DNA of 64,000 bases from Psychroserpens sp. NJDZ02 (GCF_004843725.1 NZ_CP039451.1:680501-744500), one strand, 5' to 3'; shown: positions 50,926-60,065, numbered from the stretch's first letter. A program made the numbers and translations. Notes: generated by a model from the sequence alone, not told the origin.

Positions 50926-51822
50926 CTATTTTAAAAAATCAGGATCCATAAACGCTGGATTTGGATACTTATAAAACCCTTCTCCCGTAGCAACACCTAA
51001 TTTATTTTTATCAATAAAATGTTCTTTTAAGTATTTTACGGTTTTGATTTTTAAAGGATCATTGGTTTTTTCTACTGCTATTTTATTAATATTATACGCT
51101 GTAGTAATCCCCACAACATCTAGTATACCAAAAGGTCCAACAGGTGCTCCGGTTGCCTTAATCCATGTTTTATCTATAGTTTGGACATCTGCAACCTTAT
51201 TTACTAATAAGTTAGTGGCTGCACTTAATAACGGTACAAGTAAAGAGTTAAGGATATATCCAGGTTGCTCTTTATGTAGTGGCAAAGCTAACATACCAAT
51301 AGCTTTAGCAAAAGCGACTACATCATTAAAATTTTGTAAATCTGTAGTGGCATGACCCATAACTTCTGCGGTATTATGAATCCAAATATTATTTGCAAAA
51401 TGCAATGCTAAAAACTTTTCAGGACGCCCTGTTGCTTCTGCAAACTGACTAGGTAATAATGTTGAAGAATTGGTTACAAACACTGTTTTTTCAGGAGCTA
51501 CTTTTGCTAATTTATGATAAAACTCTACTTTGATTTTTGGGTTTTCTGGCACGGCTTCAATTAATAAATCTGCCTCTTTTACGGCTTCTGCTAAATCAGA
51601 CGTATAACTTAGGTTTTGACGCGTTTGATCTAACTGTTCTTGTGTTGCTTTTAAGTCCCTTTTAAACACGTCGCACATGTTCTCAAATTTAGCTTTTGCT
51701 TTATCTAAAACAGCATCATTAATATCATAAACGGTGACATTAAATCCATGAAATGCGGTTTGAAAAGCGATCTGATAGCCTAAAACACCACTTCCTGCTA
51801 TGGTTACATTTTTATAATTCAT
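50926..51822 (-). CDS. 3-hydroxyacyl-CoA dehydrogenase
   Basis: A 298-residue NAD-dependent dehydrogenase oxidising 3-hydroxyacyl-CoA in fatty acid turnover. N-terminal Rossmann site: VTIAGSGVLGYQIAFQTAFHG. Catalytic region: VFVTNSSTLLPSQFAEATGRPEKFLALHFANNIW with the catalytic His in LHFAN. C-terminal domain: GYILNSLLVPLLSAATNLL, GPFGILDVVGI and GVATGEGFYKYP. Length and order match the single-function enzymes. It lies 21 bases after the first BON gene. With three oleate hydratases nearby, a fatty-acid processing role is consistent. Confidence 0.92.
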   Translation of the reverse strand: MNYKNVTIAGSGVLGYQIAFQTAFHGFNVTVYDINDAVLDKAKAKFENMCDVFKRDLKATQEQLDQTRQNLSYTSDLAEAVKEADLLIEAVPENPKIKVEFYHKLAKVAPEKTVFVTNSSTLLPSQFAEATGRPEKFLALHFANNIWIHNTAEVMGHATTDLQNFNDVVAFAKAIGMLALPLHKEQPGYILNSLLVPLLSAATNLLVNKVADVQTIDKTWIKATGAPVGPFGILDVVGITTAYNINKIAVEKTNDPLKIKTVKYLKEHFIDKNKLGVATGEGFYKYPNPAFMDPDFLK

Positions 51823-51843
51823 TGTAATAATTTTTATTTGCTT

Positions 51844-52512
51844 TTATAAATACATTGGGTAATAATCGACTTGCAATTGATTGATTACGTTATTAATTCC
51901 TGGCGCATTATACGCTGCAATTTCTGCATCATCTTTTTCCTTAATAGAATGCACGGTTCCACTTAATGTTAACGTTTGATTATTAACCGCTACTTTAATA
52001 TTTTTAGCGTCAATATTAGCCGAACGCTTAAATGCTTTTTGAATGAGCTGTTCTACATTATGAGGTGTTGCTTTTGGTTTTAAATGAATATTATTAACCA
52101 CTTCTTTTACACCATATAAATGCTCAATAGTTCTTTTGGCGAAGCTTTTTTGATAAGGCCACTCTAATTCGCCAGTCAAATAAACCCTACCATCTTCCAC
52201 CTCAACAATAATATCCTCTGATGGTACAGATGCATTCCACTCTAAAGCATTTATTGCTGCTTTTGCAATCTCTATATCAGACTGTTTATCGCTACTGCCA
52301 TATTTTACTTTAATTGCTTCGGCTACAGCTTTTACTCCAGCAAGAGACTTTATAGCATCTTCAATAGCTGTTTTTTTTGGTAAATCACTTACAATTCCTG
52401 TAAGCGTTGCAATACCATTATTTACGGTTACACCAATTTGAGTCTCGTCTATATTTGGCAACCATGACAATTCTTCTAAAATGTCATTTTTAAGTTCAAA
52501 ATCTGTTTTCAT
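51844..52512 (-). CDS. Triple BON-domain protein (paralogue 1)
   Basis: A 222-residue protein made of three BON domains (~1-70, ~75-145, ~150-218), each with the alternating helix and strand pattern such as DETQIGVTVNNGIATLTGIV and EDIIVEVEDGRVYLTGELEW. No signal peptide is seen, so it is probably cytoplasmic or membrane-associated. BON domains bind phospholipid membranes and occur in osmotic-shock proteins such as OsmY. It is closely related to the product of 52682-53335. First gene of an operon with module C. Confidence 0.9.
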   Translation of the reverse strand: MKTDFELKNDILEELSWLPNIDETQIGVTVNNGIATLTGIVSDLPKKTAIEDAIKSLAGVKAVAEAIKVKYGSSDKQSDIEIAKAAINALEWNASVPSEDIIVEVEDGRVYLTGELEWPYQKSFAKRTIEHLYGVKEVVNNIHLKPKATPHNVEQLIQKAFKRSANIDAKNIKVAVNNQTLTLSGTVHSIKEKDDAEIAAYNAPGINNVINQLQVDYYPMYL

Positions 52513-52544
52513 ATTCTATAAGTTTCAAATTATTTAATACTATA

Positions 52545-52587
52545 TAAAATTACTGCTCTTAATTATACTATGCGCTGACCTACGTCA
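52545..52587 (-). promoter_or_regulatory. Operator/-7 promoter module C (BON1-HADH-APC-ATPase operon)
   Basis: TGACGTAGGTCA on the minus strand (plus TGACCTACGTCA, 52576-52587). -7 box TAATTTTA on the minus strand at 52552-52545 (5 of 6). It sits directly after the terminator of the upstream BON gene. Confidence 0.8.
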
Positions 52588-52598
52588 GTCTCAAAAAA

Positions 52599-52636
52599 AA
52601 ATCACCCTAGCACAATACCATGTGTTAGGGTGATTT
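52599..52636 (-). terminator. Rho-independent terminator of the second BON gene
   Basis: AAATCACCCTAGCACA (52599-52614) pairs with TGTGTTAGGGTGATTT (52621-52636) with one G-T, loop ATACCA. On the minus strand it is followed by a T-tract (complement of the A run at 52593-52600). Confidence 0.92.
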
Positions 52637-52681
52637 CTTATAAGACCATAAATTTATTATGTCTTATAAAAATAAAAAAAA

Positions 52682-53335
52682 TTAATACTCTACTTCCAAC
52701 TCATTGTCTACACTCCATACTCCTGGTGCGTAAAATGCAGTTCGTCTGGCATCATCTTTTTCTTTTAATGAATGTACTTTACCTGTCAATTTAATGTTAT
52801 GACCTTCAGCTTTTACAGTAATATCCTTAGCATCAATATCTGCAGAACGCTCAAATGCTTTTTTAATTTTATTTTTAATGTCTTCTGCTCTCACCGCGTT
52901 TTTTAATGCAATATTATTTACTACATACTTTACACTTTGTAGATTCTCAACTGCTTTTTTTGCTGCAGTTTTTTCAAAATCCCACATCACATCACCACTT
53001 AAATAGACCCAGCCATCTTCAACCTTAACCTCGATTTTGTTAGAAGGTACAGAAATATTCCATTTTAATGCATTAACAGCAGCGGTAGCAATTTCTGTAT
53101 CCGATTTGTGAGAGGTTTCGCTGTATTGCACTTCAATCTCTTCGGCTACAGCCTTAACACCTACAACACTTTTAGCTGCTTTTTCTGCTTCACGTTTTTT
53201 AACATAACTATCCACTGTTCCTGTTAGTGTTACAATACCATCTTTTACAACAACTCCAATTTGAGTTTCGTCAATACTTGGTTGCCATTCTAATTCGTCT
53301 AAGATGTCTTCTTTAATACTTAAATCTGTTCTCAT
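52682..53335 (-). CDS. Triple BON-domain protein (paralogue 2)
   Basis: A 217-residue protein with three BON domains, collinear with its neighbour: ILDELEWQPSIDETQIGVVVKDGIVTLTGTV here against ILEELSWLPNIDETQIGVTVNNGIATLTGIV there. It clearly arose by tandem duplication, but each copy has its own operator module and this one has its own terminator, so they can be controlled independently. OsmY-like membrane-protective function is inferred from the domain. Confidence 0.9.
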   Translation of the reverse strand: MRTDLSIKEDILDELEWQPSIDETQIGVVVKDGIVTLTGTVDSYVKKREAEKAAKSVVGVKAVAEEIEVQYSETSHKSDTEIATAAVNALKWNISVPSNKIEVKVEDGWVYLSGDVMWDFEKTAAKKAVENLQSVKYVVNNIALKNAVRAEDIKNKIKKAFERSADIDAKDITVKAEGHNIKLTGKVHSLKEKDDARRTAFYAPGVWSVDNELEVEY

Positions 53336-53371
53336 AATTTTAATGATTTAAATTAAACAATTAATATACAT

Positions 53372-53414
53372 TAAAGATATCCAGATTATAAACTACTGAC
53401 ACTGACCTACATCA
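53372..53414 (-). promoter_or_regulatory. Operator/-7 promoter module D (BON2)
   Basis: TGACCTACATCA at 53403-53414; minus-strand -7 TATCTTTA at 53379-53372 (5 of 6). ATG at 53335 is 36 bases from the -7 box. Confidence 0.8.
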
Positions 53415-53482
53415 GTCTTACTTTTTATTTTAAAAATTTTAACACAATTATGGATTGTGCAATTCAAAATTTACACATAAAA

Positions 53483-53514
53483 AAACCCAAATAGCCGTGT
53501 AGCTACTTGGGTTT
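53483..53514 (-). terminator. Rho-independent terminator of dps
   Basis: AAACCCAA-A-TAGC (53483-53495) pairs with GCTA-C-TTGGGTTT (53502-53514) with one mismatch, loop of six bases; a run of A at 53479-53485 gives a T-tract on the minus strand. Confidence 0.88.
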
Positions 53515-53546
53515 AAATTGGTCACTTTAACTAATAATTGACTAAC

Positions 53547-54023
53547 TTATTTTAAGTGTGATCTTAACATCCAAGCTGTTTTTTCGTGCTGTTCCATAAG
53601 TCCGGTTATGTAATCACTAATACCATCTGCTTGCCATTTATCTGCCATAGGCTGTATTTCTTCTCTAATAAAAATGATAATGCTTTCGTGATCTTCTAGT
53701 AATTCTGCAAAGATGCTTTGACTATCATTTTTACCTTTTACTTTTTCAGTAAGATGCGTTAATTGCGAATATTTTTCTAATGTTGCAGGTACATAATGAC
53801 CTAACATGCGTATTTTTTCTGCGACTGTATCTACAACATCTTGTTGCGCTTCATACAAGGTTTCTAGATAAAGGTGCACCGAATGAAAATCTGGACCTTC
53901 AACGTTCCAATGAAAATTTAAAGTTTTAGAATATAATACAAATTCGTCTGCTAATATTTTAGATAACTGATCTGCTACAGCTTGTCTGTTTTCTGCTGAA
54001 ATACCTATGTTTGGTGTTTTCAT
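53547..54023 (-). CDS. dps: Dps family DNA-protection/ferritin-like protein
   Basis: A 158-residue Dps mini-ferritin. The ferroxidase-site segment reads LNFHWNVEGPDFHSVHLYLETLYEAQQD with AEKIRMLG following, all family-typical. It stores iron and protects DNA from peroxide-driven damage in a dodecamer. The N terminus is short and not strongly basic, so tight DNA binding through a tail is unlikely. Monocistronic with a perfect TGACCTAGGTCA operator that overlaps the stop codon of the gene upstream. Confidence 0.95.
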   Translation of the reverse strand: MKTPNIGISAENRQAVADQLSKILADEFVLYSKTLNFHWNVEGPDFHSVHLYLETLYEAQQDVVDTVAEKIRMLGHYVPATLEKYSQLTHLTEKVKGKNDSQSIFAELLEDHESIIIFIREEIQPMADKWQADGISDYITGLMEQHEKTAWMLRSHLK

Positions 54024-54050
54024 CTTTATGATTTTTAATTAATTATTAAG

Positions 54051-54093
54051 TAAAGGTATTGGATGTCTCAAACACTTTTTATGACCTAGGTCA
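54051..54093 (-). promoter_or_regulatory. Operator/-7 promoter module E (dps)
   Basis: Perfect TGACCTAGGTCA at 54082-54093; minus-strand -7 TACCTTTA at 54058-54051 (5 of 6). The centre of the palindrome contains the TAG stop (54086-54088) of the upstream DUF2238 gene. Confidence 0.85.
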
Positions 54094-54730
54094 GTTTGGT
54101 CGTTTTTTTAGATTTTTTTAATGCAGAATAAAAATGAAAGGTGACTGCTGCAAATACAACCCCTAAAAAGGCCAATCCCATATCTTTTTGAGAATCCCAG
54201 ATATCCCCTTGCGTTCCTAAATACGATATTCCTTCTTCTACAAAAAAGACATCTGCAACTAGCCATTCTAGAATTTCATACAATGCACTTGCAGATAAAA
54301 TGATTAAAATAGGCAGTCGTAATGCTAAGTTTACCTGAATTTTAAGCCATTTTGAAATGCATTCTTGTAGGGGATAATACAATAGTAGGCCAAAACTAAA
54401 ATGTACTAGTCTGTCATAATTATTTCTTGAAGAATGAAACACCTCTTGTAACCAAAAACCAAACAGATTTTCTGCATACGTATATTTAGAGCCATACACG
54501 TGTAAACAAAGAAAAACACAAATTACAAAATAACTATAATCAGTAAAACGATACTTTGAATAGGTGAAAATTAAAAAAAGCAGCGCAATAACCGTTAACG
54601 TATTTTCTATAAACCAATTCTTAATATCCGTTGTACCCATTAAGGAATTTACCCATAGGATACCAAAGAAGAGACTAATCCAAAAAAGCTTATGTCCGAT
54701 GACAGTTATAACACTGCTATATAATTTCAT
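54086..54730 (-). CDS. DUF2238 (YjdF-like) membrane protein
   Basis: A 214-residue inner-membrane protein with five to six helices. It carries the DUF2238 conserved segments DRLVHFSFGLLLYYPLQE and SASALYEILEWLVADVFFVEEGISYLGTQGDIWDSQKDMGLAFLG, with charged residues inside membrane segments. Function unknown. It starts 42 bases after oleate hydratase 1 and ends within the dps operator. No operator of its own is seen. Confidence 0.88.
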   Translation of the reverse strand: MKLYSSVITVIGHKLFWISLFFGILWVNSLMGTTDIKNWFIENTLTVIALLFLIFTYSKYRFTDYSYFVICVFLCLHVYGSKYTYAENLFGFWLQEVFHSSRNNYDRLVHFSFGLLLYYPLQECISKWLKIQVNLALRLPILIILSASALYEILEWLVADVFFVEEGISYLGTQGDIWDSQKDMGLAFLGVVFAAVTFHFYSALKKSKKTTKLT

Positions 54731-54772
54731 TTAAAAACGATGCTTTACATTTAATGTAAAATTAAATTTCAA

Positions 54773-56365
54773 CTATCTACTAATAGATTTAGCTGCTTTA
54801 ATAAGTGATTTTGCTTCGTGAATAGAAGGATAAACAGGAATAATTTTCTTCCCTGTTTCAAACAATCCATACACCGCTGTTTGTGCCGTTCTAACGGAAT
54901 ACTCTACTGTAAATACTATATCCTTTGGCACCTCAGCAAATTGTCCTAAAAAAGCAAAATTTGTCGCTCCTTTTGGCAGTACTTCTGGTCTATCTCCATA
55001 GGCTCTTGGCATAAACAAGCTATCAATAAAAGGCATGGCTGTTGGAATACAATTTACTTTTCCAGCAGCTACGATAGGCTTCATTAAATTCTGAATTTTT
55101 AAATGATACCACAGTTCTTCTAAAATTTCTTCTCCACTACATTCCGCCATTGTTTTATTGACAAAATTTCCTTTTCTATCTGGATACAAGCCATATCCCC
55201 AAAAAATCTTAACCTCTTTTGGTTGATTAGGAAAATGGGGTTGACGCGCAATAACTATGGACATTAACCAATTAGAATCAGTCATGGTTACCAGCCCACC
55301 TGTACCATCAACATTTCCTGAAAAATTTTCCATATAATCCTGAAATGTACTATCCTTTAAAGTTACTGTAAAAGAATACCATTTTTGCAAATCGATATTA
55401 TCGCAAAACACCCCTGGATTACCAAAAGCTTTATCTTTTTTGGCTATATTTTTCCATAATCCCCAAGAGCCTGATGCTTCAACACCTTTAAGTTTTGCAG
55501 GTCTATCCCATGCGCCATTATCTGTACTGTCCGTAATAGAACCGTTAGTAATAAAAACGTAATCATTGTCCCCTAATACTATTTCATTTTTATCTTTTAA
55601 ATGCAATACCGTCGCTGTTTTTTTATCTGAAGACAAATCAAAATCTATATCAACAACCTCACATTCCATCTCAAAGTTAACCCCTTGAGCTTGTAAATAT
55701 TTTTTTATTGGACGTACCACGGAATCGTACTGATTATACTTTGTACGCATGACACCTCCTAAACGGTAAAGCCCATCCACCAAATGAATTAAACGTTTCA
55801 TATATCGTCTCATCTCTGCAACGCTACTCCATTTTTGAAACGCAAACATTGTTGACCAGATGTACCAAAAATTAGTATCGAAAAACGATTGATCAAACCA
55901 ATCTTCAATTCTTTTATTTTCTAGAAGCGTTTCCGATGTCATTATTAGTTTTAATAAATCCGCTTGCTCTTTAAGCGTTAGACCATAAGAGGAAACATCC
56001 ATTTTTTTTCCATCTTTTAATAACCTTGCTTTTCCATTTGAAACAAATCTCTCATTAAACTCAAAAGACTCATCTCTTATCGAAACCTCAGGATCTTCCA
56101 AGGATGGGATATGAGATAATAAATCCCAATAACACTCGTAATGTCTTTCATGCATCCTTCCTCCTCTGACTACAAAACCGTCTTCTTTGTTACCTGCACC
56201 ATCAAGCGCCCCACCAGCAATTTTAGCTTTTTCTAGAATATGAATGTTCTGACCTTGTACTCCAGCATCTTTAATTAAATAGACTGCACTTGCCAACGAT
56301 GCCATACCGCTTCCAATAAGATATATCTTAGCCTCTTTTGGATTTTTATTTTTTGTTTTACTCAT
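54773..56365 (-). CDS. ohyA: Oleate hydratase, paralogue 1 (diverged)
   Basis: A 530-residue FAD protein adding water to the 9,10 double bond of unsaturated fatty acids to give 10-hydroxy acids. The N-terminal dinucleotide site is YLIGSGMASLASAVYLI, followed by EKAKIAGGALDGAG and VVRGGRMHERHYECYW. FAFQKWSSVAEMRRYM carries the Glu of the family active site and RTKYNQYDSV carries the Tyr. It differs from paralogue 2 at many positions (FQKWSS against FSPWHS), so substrate preference may differ. It is first of a pair with DUF2238. No clear TGA-N6-TCA operator precedes it; read-through from the operon above is possible. Confidence 0.93.
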   Translation of the reverse strand: MSKTKNKNPKEAKIYLIGSGMASLASAVYLIKDAGVQGQNIHILEKAKIAGGALDGAGNKEDGFVVRGGRMHERHYECYWDLLSHIPSLEDPEVSIRDESFEFNERFVSNGKARLLKDGKKMDVSSYGLTLKEQADLLKLIMTSETLLENKRIEDWFDQSFFDTNFWYIWSTMFAFQKWSSVAEMRRYMKRLIHLVDGLYRLGGVMRTKYNQYDSVVRPIKKYLQAQGVNFEMECEVVDIDFDLSSDKKTATVLHLKDKNEIVLGDNDYVFITNGSITDSTDNGAWDRPAKLKGVEASGSWGLWKNIAKKDKAFGNPGVFCDNIDLQKWYSFTVTLKDSTFQDYMENFSGNVDGTGGLVTMTDSNWLMSIVIARQPHFPNQPKEVKIFWGYGLYPDRKGNFVNKTMAECSGEEILEELWYHLKIQNLMKPIVAAGKVNCIPTAMPFIDSLFMPRAYGDRPEVLPKGATNFAFLGQFAEVPKDIVFTVEYSVRTAQTAVYGLFETGKKIIPVYPSIHEAKSLIKAAKSISR

Positions 56366-56500
56366 GATTTTACATATAATAATTAAAAAGCAAAGCAGTA
56401 ACTGTTAGTCGTTTTCTTCAAATTAGTTATATTATTTGGACCTATAATCAAAGACTAAAACTACCACGCCTTTCCAGTTACAGCGATGCTTTACACTACT

Positions 56501-57052
56501 TTAATTGTGATTTTGATTTTTTAAGTTGAATGCTAAAGCAATTCTGAAAATACCAGCAGAAATAAATGCTAAAGCTGTCATATATACAATACTTAAACCT
56601 GCAATAATAGGATTAGCTAATAGCAGAAACGAAAAAAGGATAATAAGGCATCCAAAAAATAGCAACCACCCCCAAGATAAAAGCCCAAAGGTTTTAATCT
56701 GAAAGGATAACCCAATGGCCATAAACCCCTGAAACAACAACCAAAACCCAATATAAAAAGGTAGAATTGCCATAGTCATTAACGGATGCGTAATTAACAA
56801 TACCCCTATTATAAGATCTAAAACACCACCTGCTAAATACCACCCCCAACTACTGATCTCTTGTCTATTAGAAATAGAAAATATAATTTGAGAGCCTCCT
56901 GAAATCAGGATAAACACACTAAAAATAATACTTAAAGACACATAACTAGCTAATGGTGTTTGAAAAACCCAAATACCCGCTATAATATAAAGCACCCCTA
57001 TTAAAAGAGAAATCCACCAATTTTTCACTGTACTTAAAACCTTAGTTTCCAT
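56501..57052 (-). CDS. HdeD family acid-resistance-like membrane protein (DUF308)
   Basis: A 183-residue protein with six transmembrane helices arranged as three DUF308 repeats, opening with WWISLLIGVLYIIAGIWVFQTP. It includes GVLDLIIGVLLITHPLMTMAILPFYIGFWLLFQG, the pattern of HdeD. HdeD supports acid resistance at high cell density in E. coli; here it is probably a general envelope stress protein. Last gene of a four-gene operon (oleate hydratase 2, DUF1269-like, lipoprotein, HdeD). Confidence 0.88.
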   Translation of the reverse strand: METKVLSTVKNWWISLLIGVLYIIAGIWVFQTPLASYVSLSIIFSVFILISGGSQIIFSISNRQEISSWGWYLAGGVLDLIIGVLLITHPLMTMAILPFYIGFWLLFQGFMAIGLSFQIKTFGLLSWGWLLFFGCLIILFSFLLLANPIIAGLSIVYMTALAFISAGIFRIALAFNLKNQNHN

Positions 57053-57072
57053 AACCTCATTATTTTAAATTA

Positions 57073-57573
57073 TTAATCGACATTATTTTTAAAAAGATCT
57101 TTTAAAGCAGATCCAAGCTCGTCCATATCATGCGTAAACTCACGTTCAAACTTTTGTTCGTTAGCTATGGTTGTTTCATTAAAAGAGATGACTCCCTCTT
57201 TAAACTCATTCCTTTTTTTTGCTAATTTGTCTTTAAGCGCTTCGTTTTTTTGCTCTAGCTGATCTAAAGCTGTTGTTAACTTTTCTTTTTCTGCTTTACT
57301 TACTGTTTCAATTTTAGTTCTCAATGCTTTAATTTGAGTGTCTGTTGCTTCGATAGCTGACTGAGATGCATTTTCAAATTTTTTCCAATTCGAATTCACT
57401 GTCATTTTAATCTCCTTGTTAGTATCCACTGCTCCTTTTTTGAGATCTTTACCGAGTGCTTTAGCATCTTCTTTAACAGCTTTAGCATCTTGCTTAGAAG
57501 ATTGCCCACAGCTAATTAATGTACTTCCTGCCATAATAACAATTACAGCTAAGGCTAATATTTTTGCTTTCAT
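57073..57573 (-). CDS. Coiled-coil lipoprotein
   Basis: A 166-residue lipoprotein: signal peptide (ILALAVIVIMAGSTLISC, lipobox LISC) followed by a highly charged Lys/Glu-rich region that is helical and coiled-coil throughout (DAKALGKDLKKG, ALDQLEQKNEALKDKLAKKRNE). No enzyme motif is visible. Resembles small stress lipoproteins that may bridge membrane and cell wall. Located between the DUF1269-like and HdeD genes (gaps 42 and 20 bases), all in one operon under module F. Confidence 0.78.
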   Translation of the reverse strand: MKAKILALAVIVIMAGSTLISCGQSSKQDAKAVKEDAKALGKDLKKGAVDTNKEIKMTVNSNWKKFENASQSAIEATDTQIKALRTKIETVSKAEKEKLTTALDQLEQKNEALKDKLAKKRNEFKEGVISFNETTIANEQKFEREFTHDMDELGSALKDLFKNNVD

Positions 57574-57615
57574 ATCTAAACTATTTAAGTTAATTACTAC
57601 GTTTTTTATTACTTA

Positions 57616-58434
57616 TTAATCCACAATATCCTCACCTAAAGCACTGTGTAATTGATATAATTTTTCTTCTTCCTTTTTGATTCTTTTGCTCAATCTGTTT
57701 TTTCTAGCCTTAGCGTATGCATCCGTCACGGAATGCTCAAAACCATCCAAACGTGTTTCTAACTTATGAATTCGAGATTTAGTTTGGCTTTTAATCTTAT
57801 TTAAAGTGGCTTTTCTTTTAGCTTCTAACGCGACGATATGCGCTTTTCGTTTTGCTTTTAAATCTGTAATCTTAGCCTTAATCTTATCTTTTTCATTTGC
57901 TGTTGCTTGTCTCAGTTTTTCGCGTTCATCCTCTATACTATCTTCAAAGTTTTCTACCTGTTCATCCACATAATCATCGAATTCTATACCTGCTTCACTT
58001 CTAATAATTTCTGAGCTTAACCCGTTAAGTGCTTCGTCAATAAACACAGAACTATCTTCTGCTACTTCTGCAACAATTGCAATAGTACCAATAGTCATTT
58101 TTTTACTTACATTTTTAATAAATTCTGCTTCAAAATTAGAGCGACTAACATCCCAAACCGCACCTACCGCAGTTCCTGTGTACAACCCAATAACAAATCC
58201 AAGAGGGCCAACTAAAGCACCTGCCATCCCACCAAGCGCCATACCTGTAAAAACCCTCCAACCTTCTCCATCGGTTTGATCTTTTAACACTTGATATTGA
58301 TTGTGCTCTTTTTTACGAATCATCATATGCTCATACAATGTAATATCACCATATGCATCCAATGCTTTAATTTTGTGTAAAGCTTCTATCGCTTTGTCTT
58401 CTTCCTTAAAAGGAATAACTATGATATTTGCCAT
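57616..58434 (-). CDS. DUF1269-like membrane protein with C-terminal coiled coil
   Basis: A 272-residue protein. The N-terminal ~150 residues match the DUF1269 layout: strand-helix IIVIPFKEEDKAIEALHKIKALDAYGDITLYEHM, a Gly/Ala-rich membrane segment (GMALGGMAGALVGPLGFVIGLYTGTAVGAVWD), then TIGTIAIVAEVAEDSSVFIDEAL. The C-terminal ~110 residues are a long basic coiled coil (KAKITDLKAKRKAHIVALEAKRK). The extra coiled coil is not usual for DUF1269. In the module-F operon between oleate hydratase 2 and the lipoprotein. Confidence 0.78.
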   Translation of the reverse strand: MANIIVIPFKEEDKAIEALHKIKALDAYGDITLYEHMMIRKKEHNQYQVLKDQTDGEGWRVFTGMALGGMAGALVGPLGFVIGLYTGTAVGAVWDVSRSNFEAEFIKNVSKKMTIGTIAIVAEVAEDSSVFIDEALNGLSSEIIRSEAGIEFDDYVDEQVENFEDSIEDEREKLRQATANEKDKIKAKITDLKAKRKAHIVALEAKRKATLNKIKSQTKSRIHKLETRLDGFEHSVTDAYAKARKNRLSKRIKKEEEKLYQLHSALGEDIVD

Positions 58435-58463
58435 TTTTATAGATTTTAAAAATTAATATTTAT

Positions 58464-60065
58464 TTAGTGAAATGCTTTAGCAACTGTTTGGAGTTCTACT
58501 TTAAGTGTTTTATCAAATTTTGTGATTGGAGGAATCTCTAGATCGATATTTAGCAACTCATAAACTGCCATTTGAGCTGCTCTAACTGAATACTCTACAG
58601 TAAAGACAACATCATCTGGAATCTCTACAAACTGACTGATAAAGCCTAAATTTTTTGAATTTTTTGGTACAGGAAGCGGTCTATCTGTTTTTAAACGTGG
58701 CATAAACATACTGGTGATGTATGGCATTCTGCAGGGAATACAAATGGCATTTGCAAACACAACATCATAATCAAATTTTAAATGTCCACAAAGTTCTTTC
58801 AGAATTTCTTCTCCAGTACATTCCGTCATTGGTTTCCCTACAAAGTTACCCACGCGGTCTGGATGTAATCCATAGGTAAAAAACACTTGCACATGGTCTG
58901 GTTGGTCTTTATAATGAGGTTGTTCGTTTAATGAAAAGCTCATAAACCAATTAGAATCTTTAAGAGTGACTTGACTTCCTGTTCCTGCTTTGTTTCCAGA
59001 AAATTTTTCCATTTGATCAAAGAAAGCGGTGTCTTTTAATGTTACTGTAAACGATTCCCAAAACGATTCTGCTATGTTAGTATTAAAGACTTCCGGTCTA
59101 CCAAATCCAGGATATTTACTAGCTAATTTTTCCCATAACATCCAGCCTTGACTGTCTTTTTTTGTAAAGTGTTGTGGTGCACTTGTCATTGATCCATAAC
59201 TAGACGCATCTGTCATTGAACCATTTTGATAGAAAACTAGATCACCATCATTAACTGTTACGGTTTCAGAATTACCTGCAGTATCATACATTAGTTTTTT
59301 TACAACTACTTTTTCGGTTTCTGTGTTTGGATCTAAAGCATACGTTGTGTCGATATCAGTAACCGTACTTCCTTTTTTGAAATTAACACCATGAGATTTT
59401 AACCAAACTTCCAATGGAAGAATCATAGAATCGTACTGATTGTAAACGGTACGTTTTACACCTGTCATTGTTTCTACATTAGGAAACTCTTGCATAAAAC
59501 GGTGTAAATATCGCTTAAACTCTACCACACTATGCCAAGGTGAAAACGCAAAACTAGTACGCCACATAAACCAGAAATTAGTTTCGAAAAATGAAGGCGA
59601 AAACCAATCATAAATGGCACTATTACCTAATTTTTCTTCGCTAGCCTCACTTAATTTAAGAAGTTCTGCGCGGTCTGACATTGAAAACCCCAATTTAGAG
59701 GCGTCTACAATTGCTCGGTTTTTATCTATAAGACGTGCTTTAGAATTTGATATTACTTTTTCGTTAAATGTAATAGTCTCATCGGTTACCGACCTGTTAG
59801 GATCTGTAAGTGATGGAATGGATTTGAACAATTCCCAAGTACATTCGTAAATGTTTAATGTAAACATACGAGAGCCACGCAACGTGTATCCGTCTTCTGG
59901 ATTTCCTCCCGCGTCTAAACTACCTCCTAATACAGGCAGACTTTCGTAGATTGTAATATTATCTCCGGAGAATCCTCCGTCACGAATTAAAAATGCTGCT
60001 CCCGCTAATGATCCTATTCCACCACCTATGAAGTAAGCTTTTTTATCTTTATTATTAGTGTCCAT
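58464..60065 (-). CDS. ohyA: Oleate hydratase, paralogue 2
   Basis: A 533-residue FAD-dependent fatty acid hydratase. The dinucleotide-binding motif is FIGGGIGSLAGAAFLIRDGGF. GGSLDAGGNPEDGYTLRGSRM and FAFSPWHSVVEFKRYLHRF (active-site Glu) follow, then KRTVYNQYDSMILPLEVW (active-site Tyr). It is much closer in sequence to the partial paralogue at the right edge than to paralogue 1. First gene of the four-gene operon with a perfect TGACCTAGGTCA operator and exact TAATTTTG -7 box. Likely acts on free unsaturated fatty acids released from membranes or taken up. Confidence 0.95.
   Translation of the reverse strand: MDTNNKDKKAYFIGGGIGSLAGAAFLIRDGGFSGDNITIYESLPVLGGSLDAGGNPEDGYTLRGSRMFTLNIYECTWELFKSIPSLTDPNRSVTDETITFNEKVISNSKARLIDKNRAIVDASKLGFSMSDRAELLKLSEASEEKLGNSAIYDWFSPSFFETNFWFMWRTSFAFSPWHSVVEFKRYLHRFMQEFPNVETMTGVKRTVYNQYDSMILPLEVWLKSHGVNFKKGSTVTDIDTTYALDPNTETEKVVVKKLMYDTAGNSETVTVNDGDLVFYQNGSMTDASSYGSMTSAPQHFTKKDSQGWMLWEKLASKYPGFGRPEVFNTNIAESFWESFTVTLKDTAFFDQMEKFSGNKAGTGSQVTLKDSNWFMSFSLNEQPHYKDQPDHVQVFFTYGLHPDRVGNFVGKPMTECTGEEILKELCGHLKFDYDVVFANAICIPCRMPYITSMFMPRLKTDRPLPVPKNSKNLGFISQFVEIPDDVVFTVEYSVRAAQMAVYELLNIDLEIPPITKFDKTLKVELQTVAKAFH

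Noticed and set aside
56436..56450. TTGGACCTATAATCA upstream of oleate hydratase 1 as a twelfth operator
   Set aside because: The half-sites are seven bases apart rather than six and no -7 box lies at the required distance.
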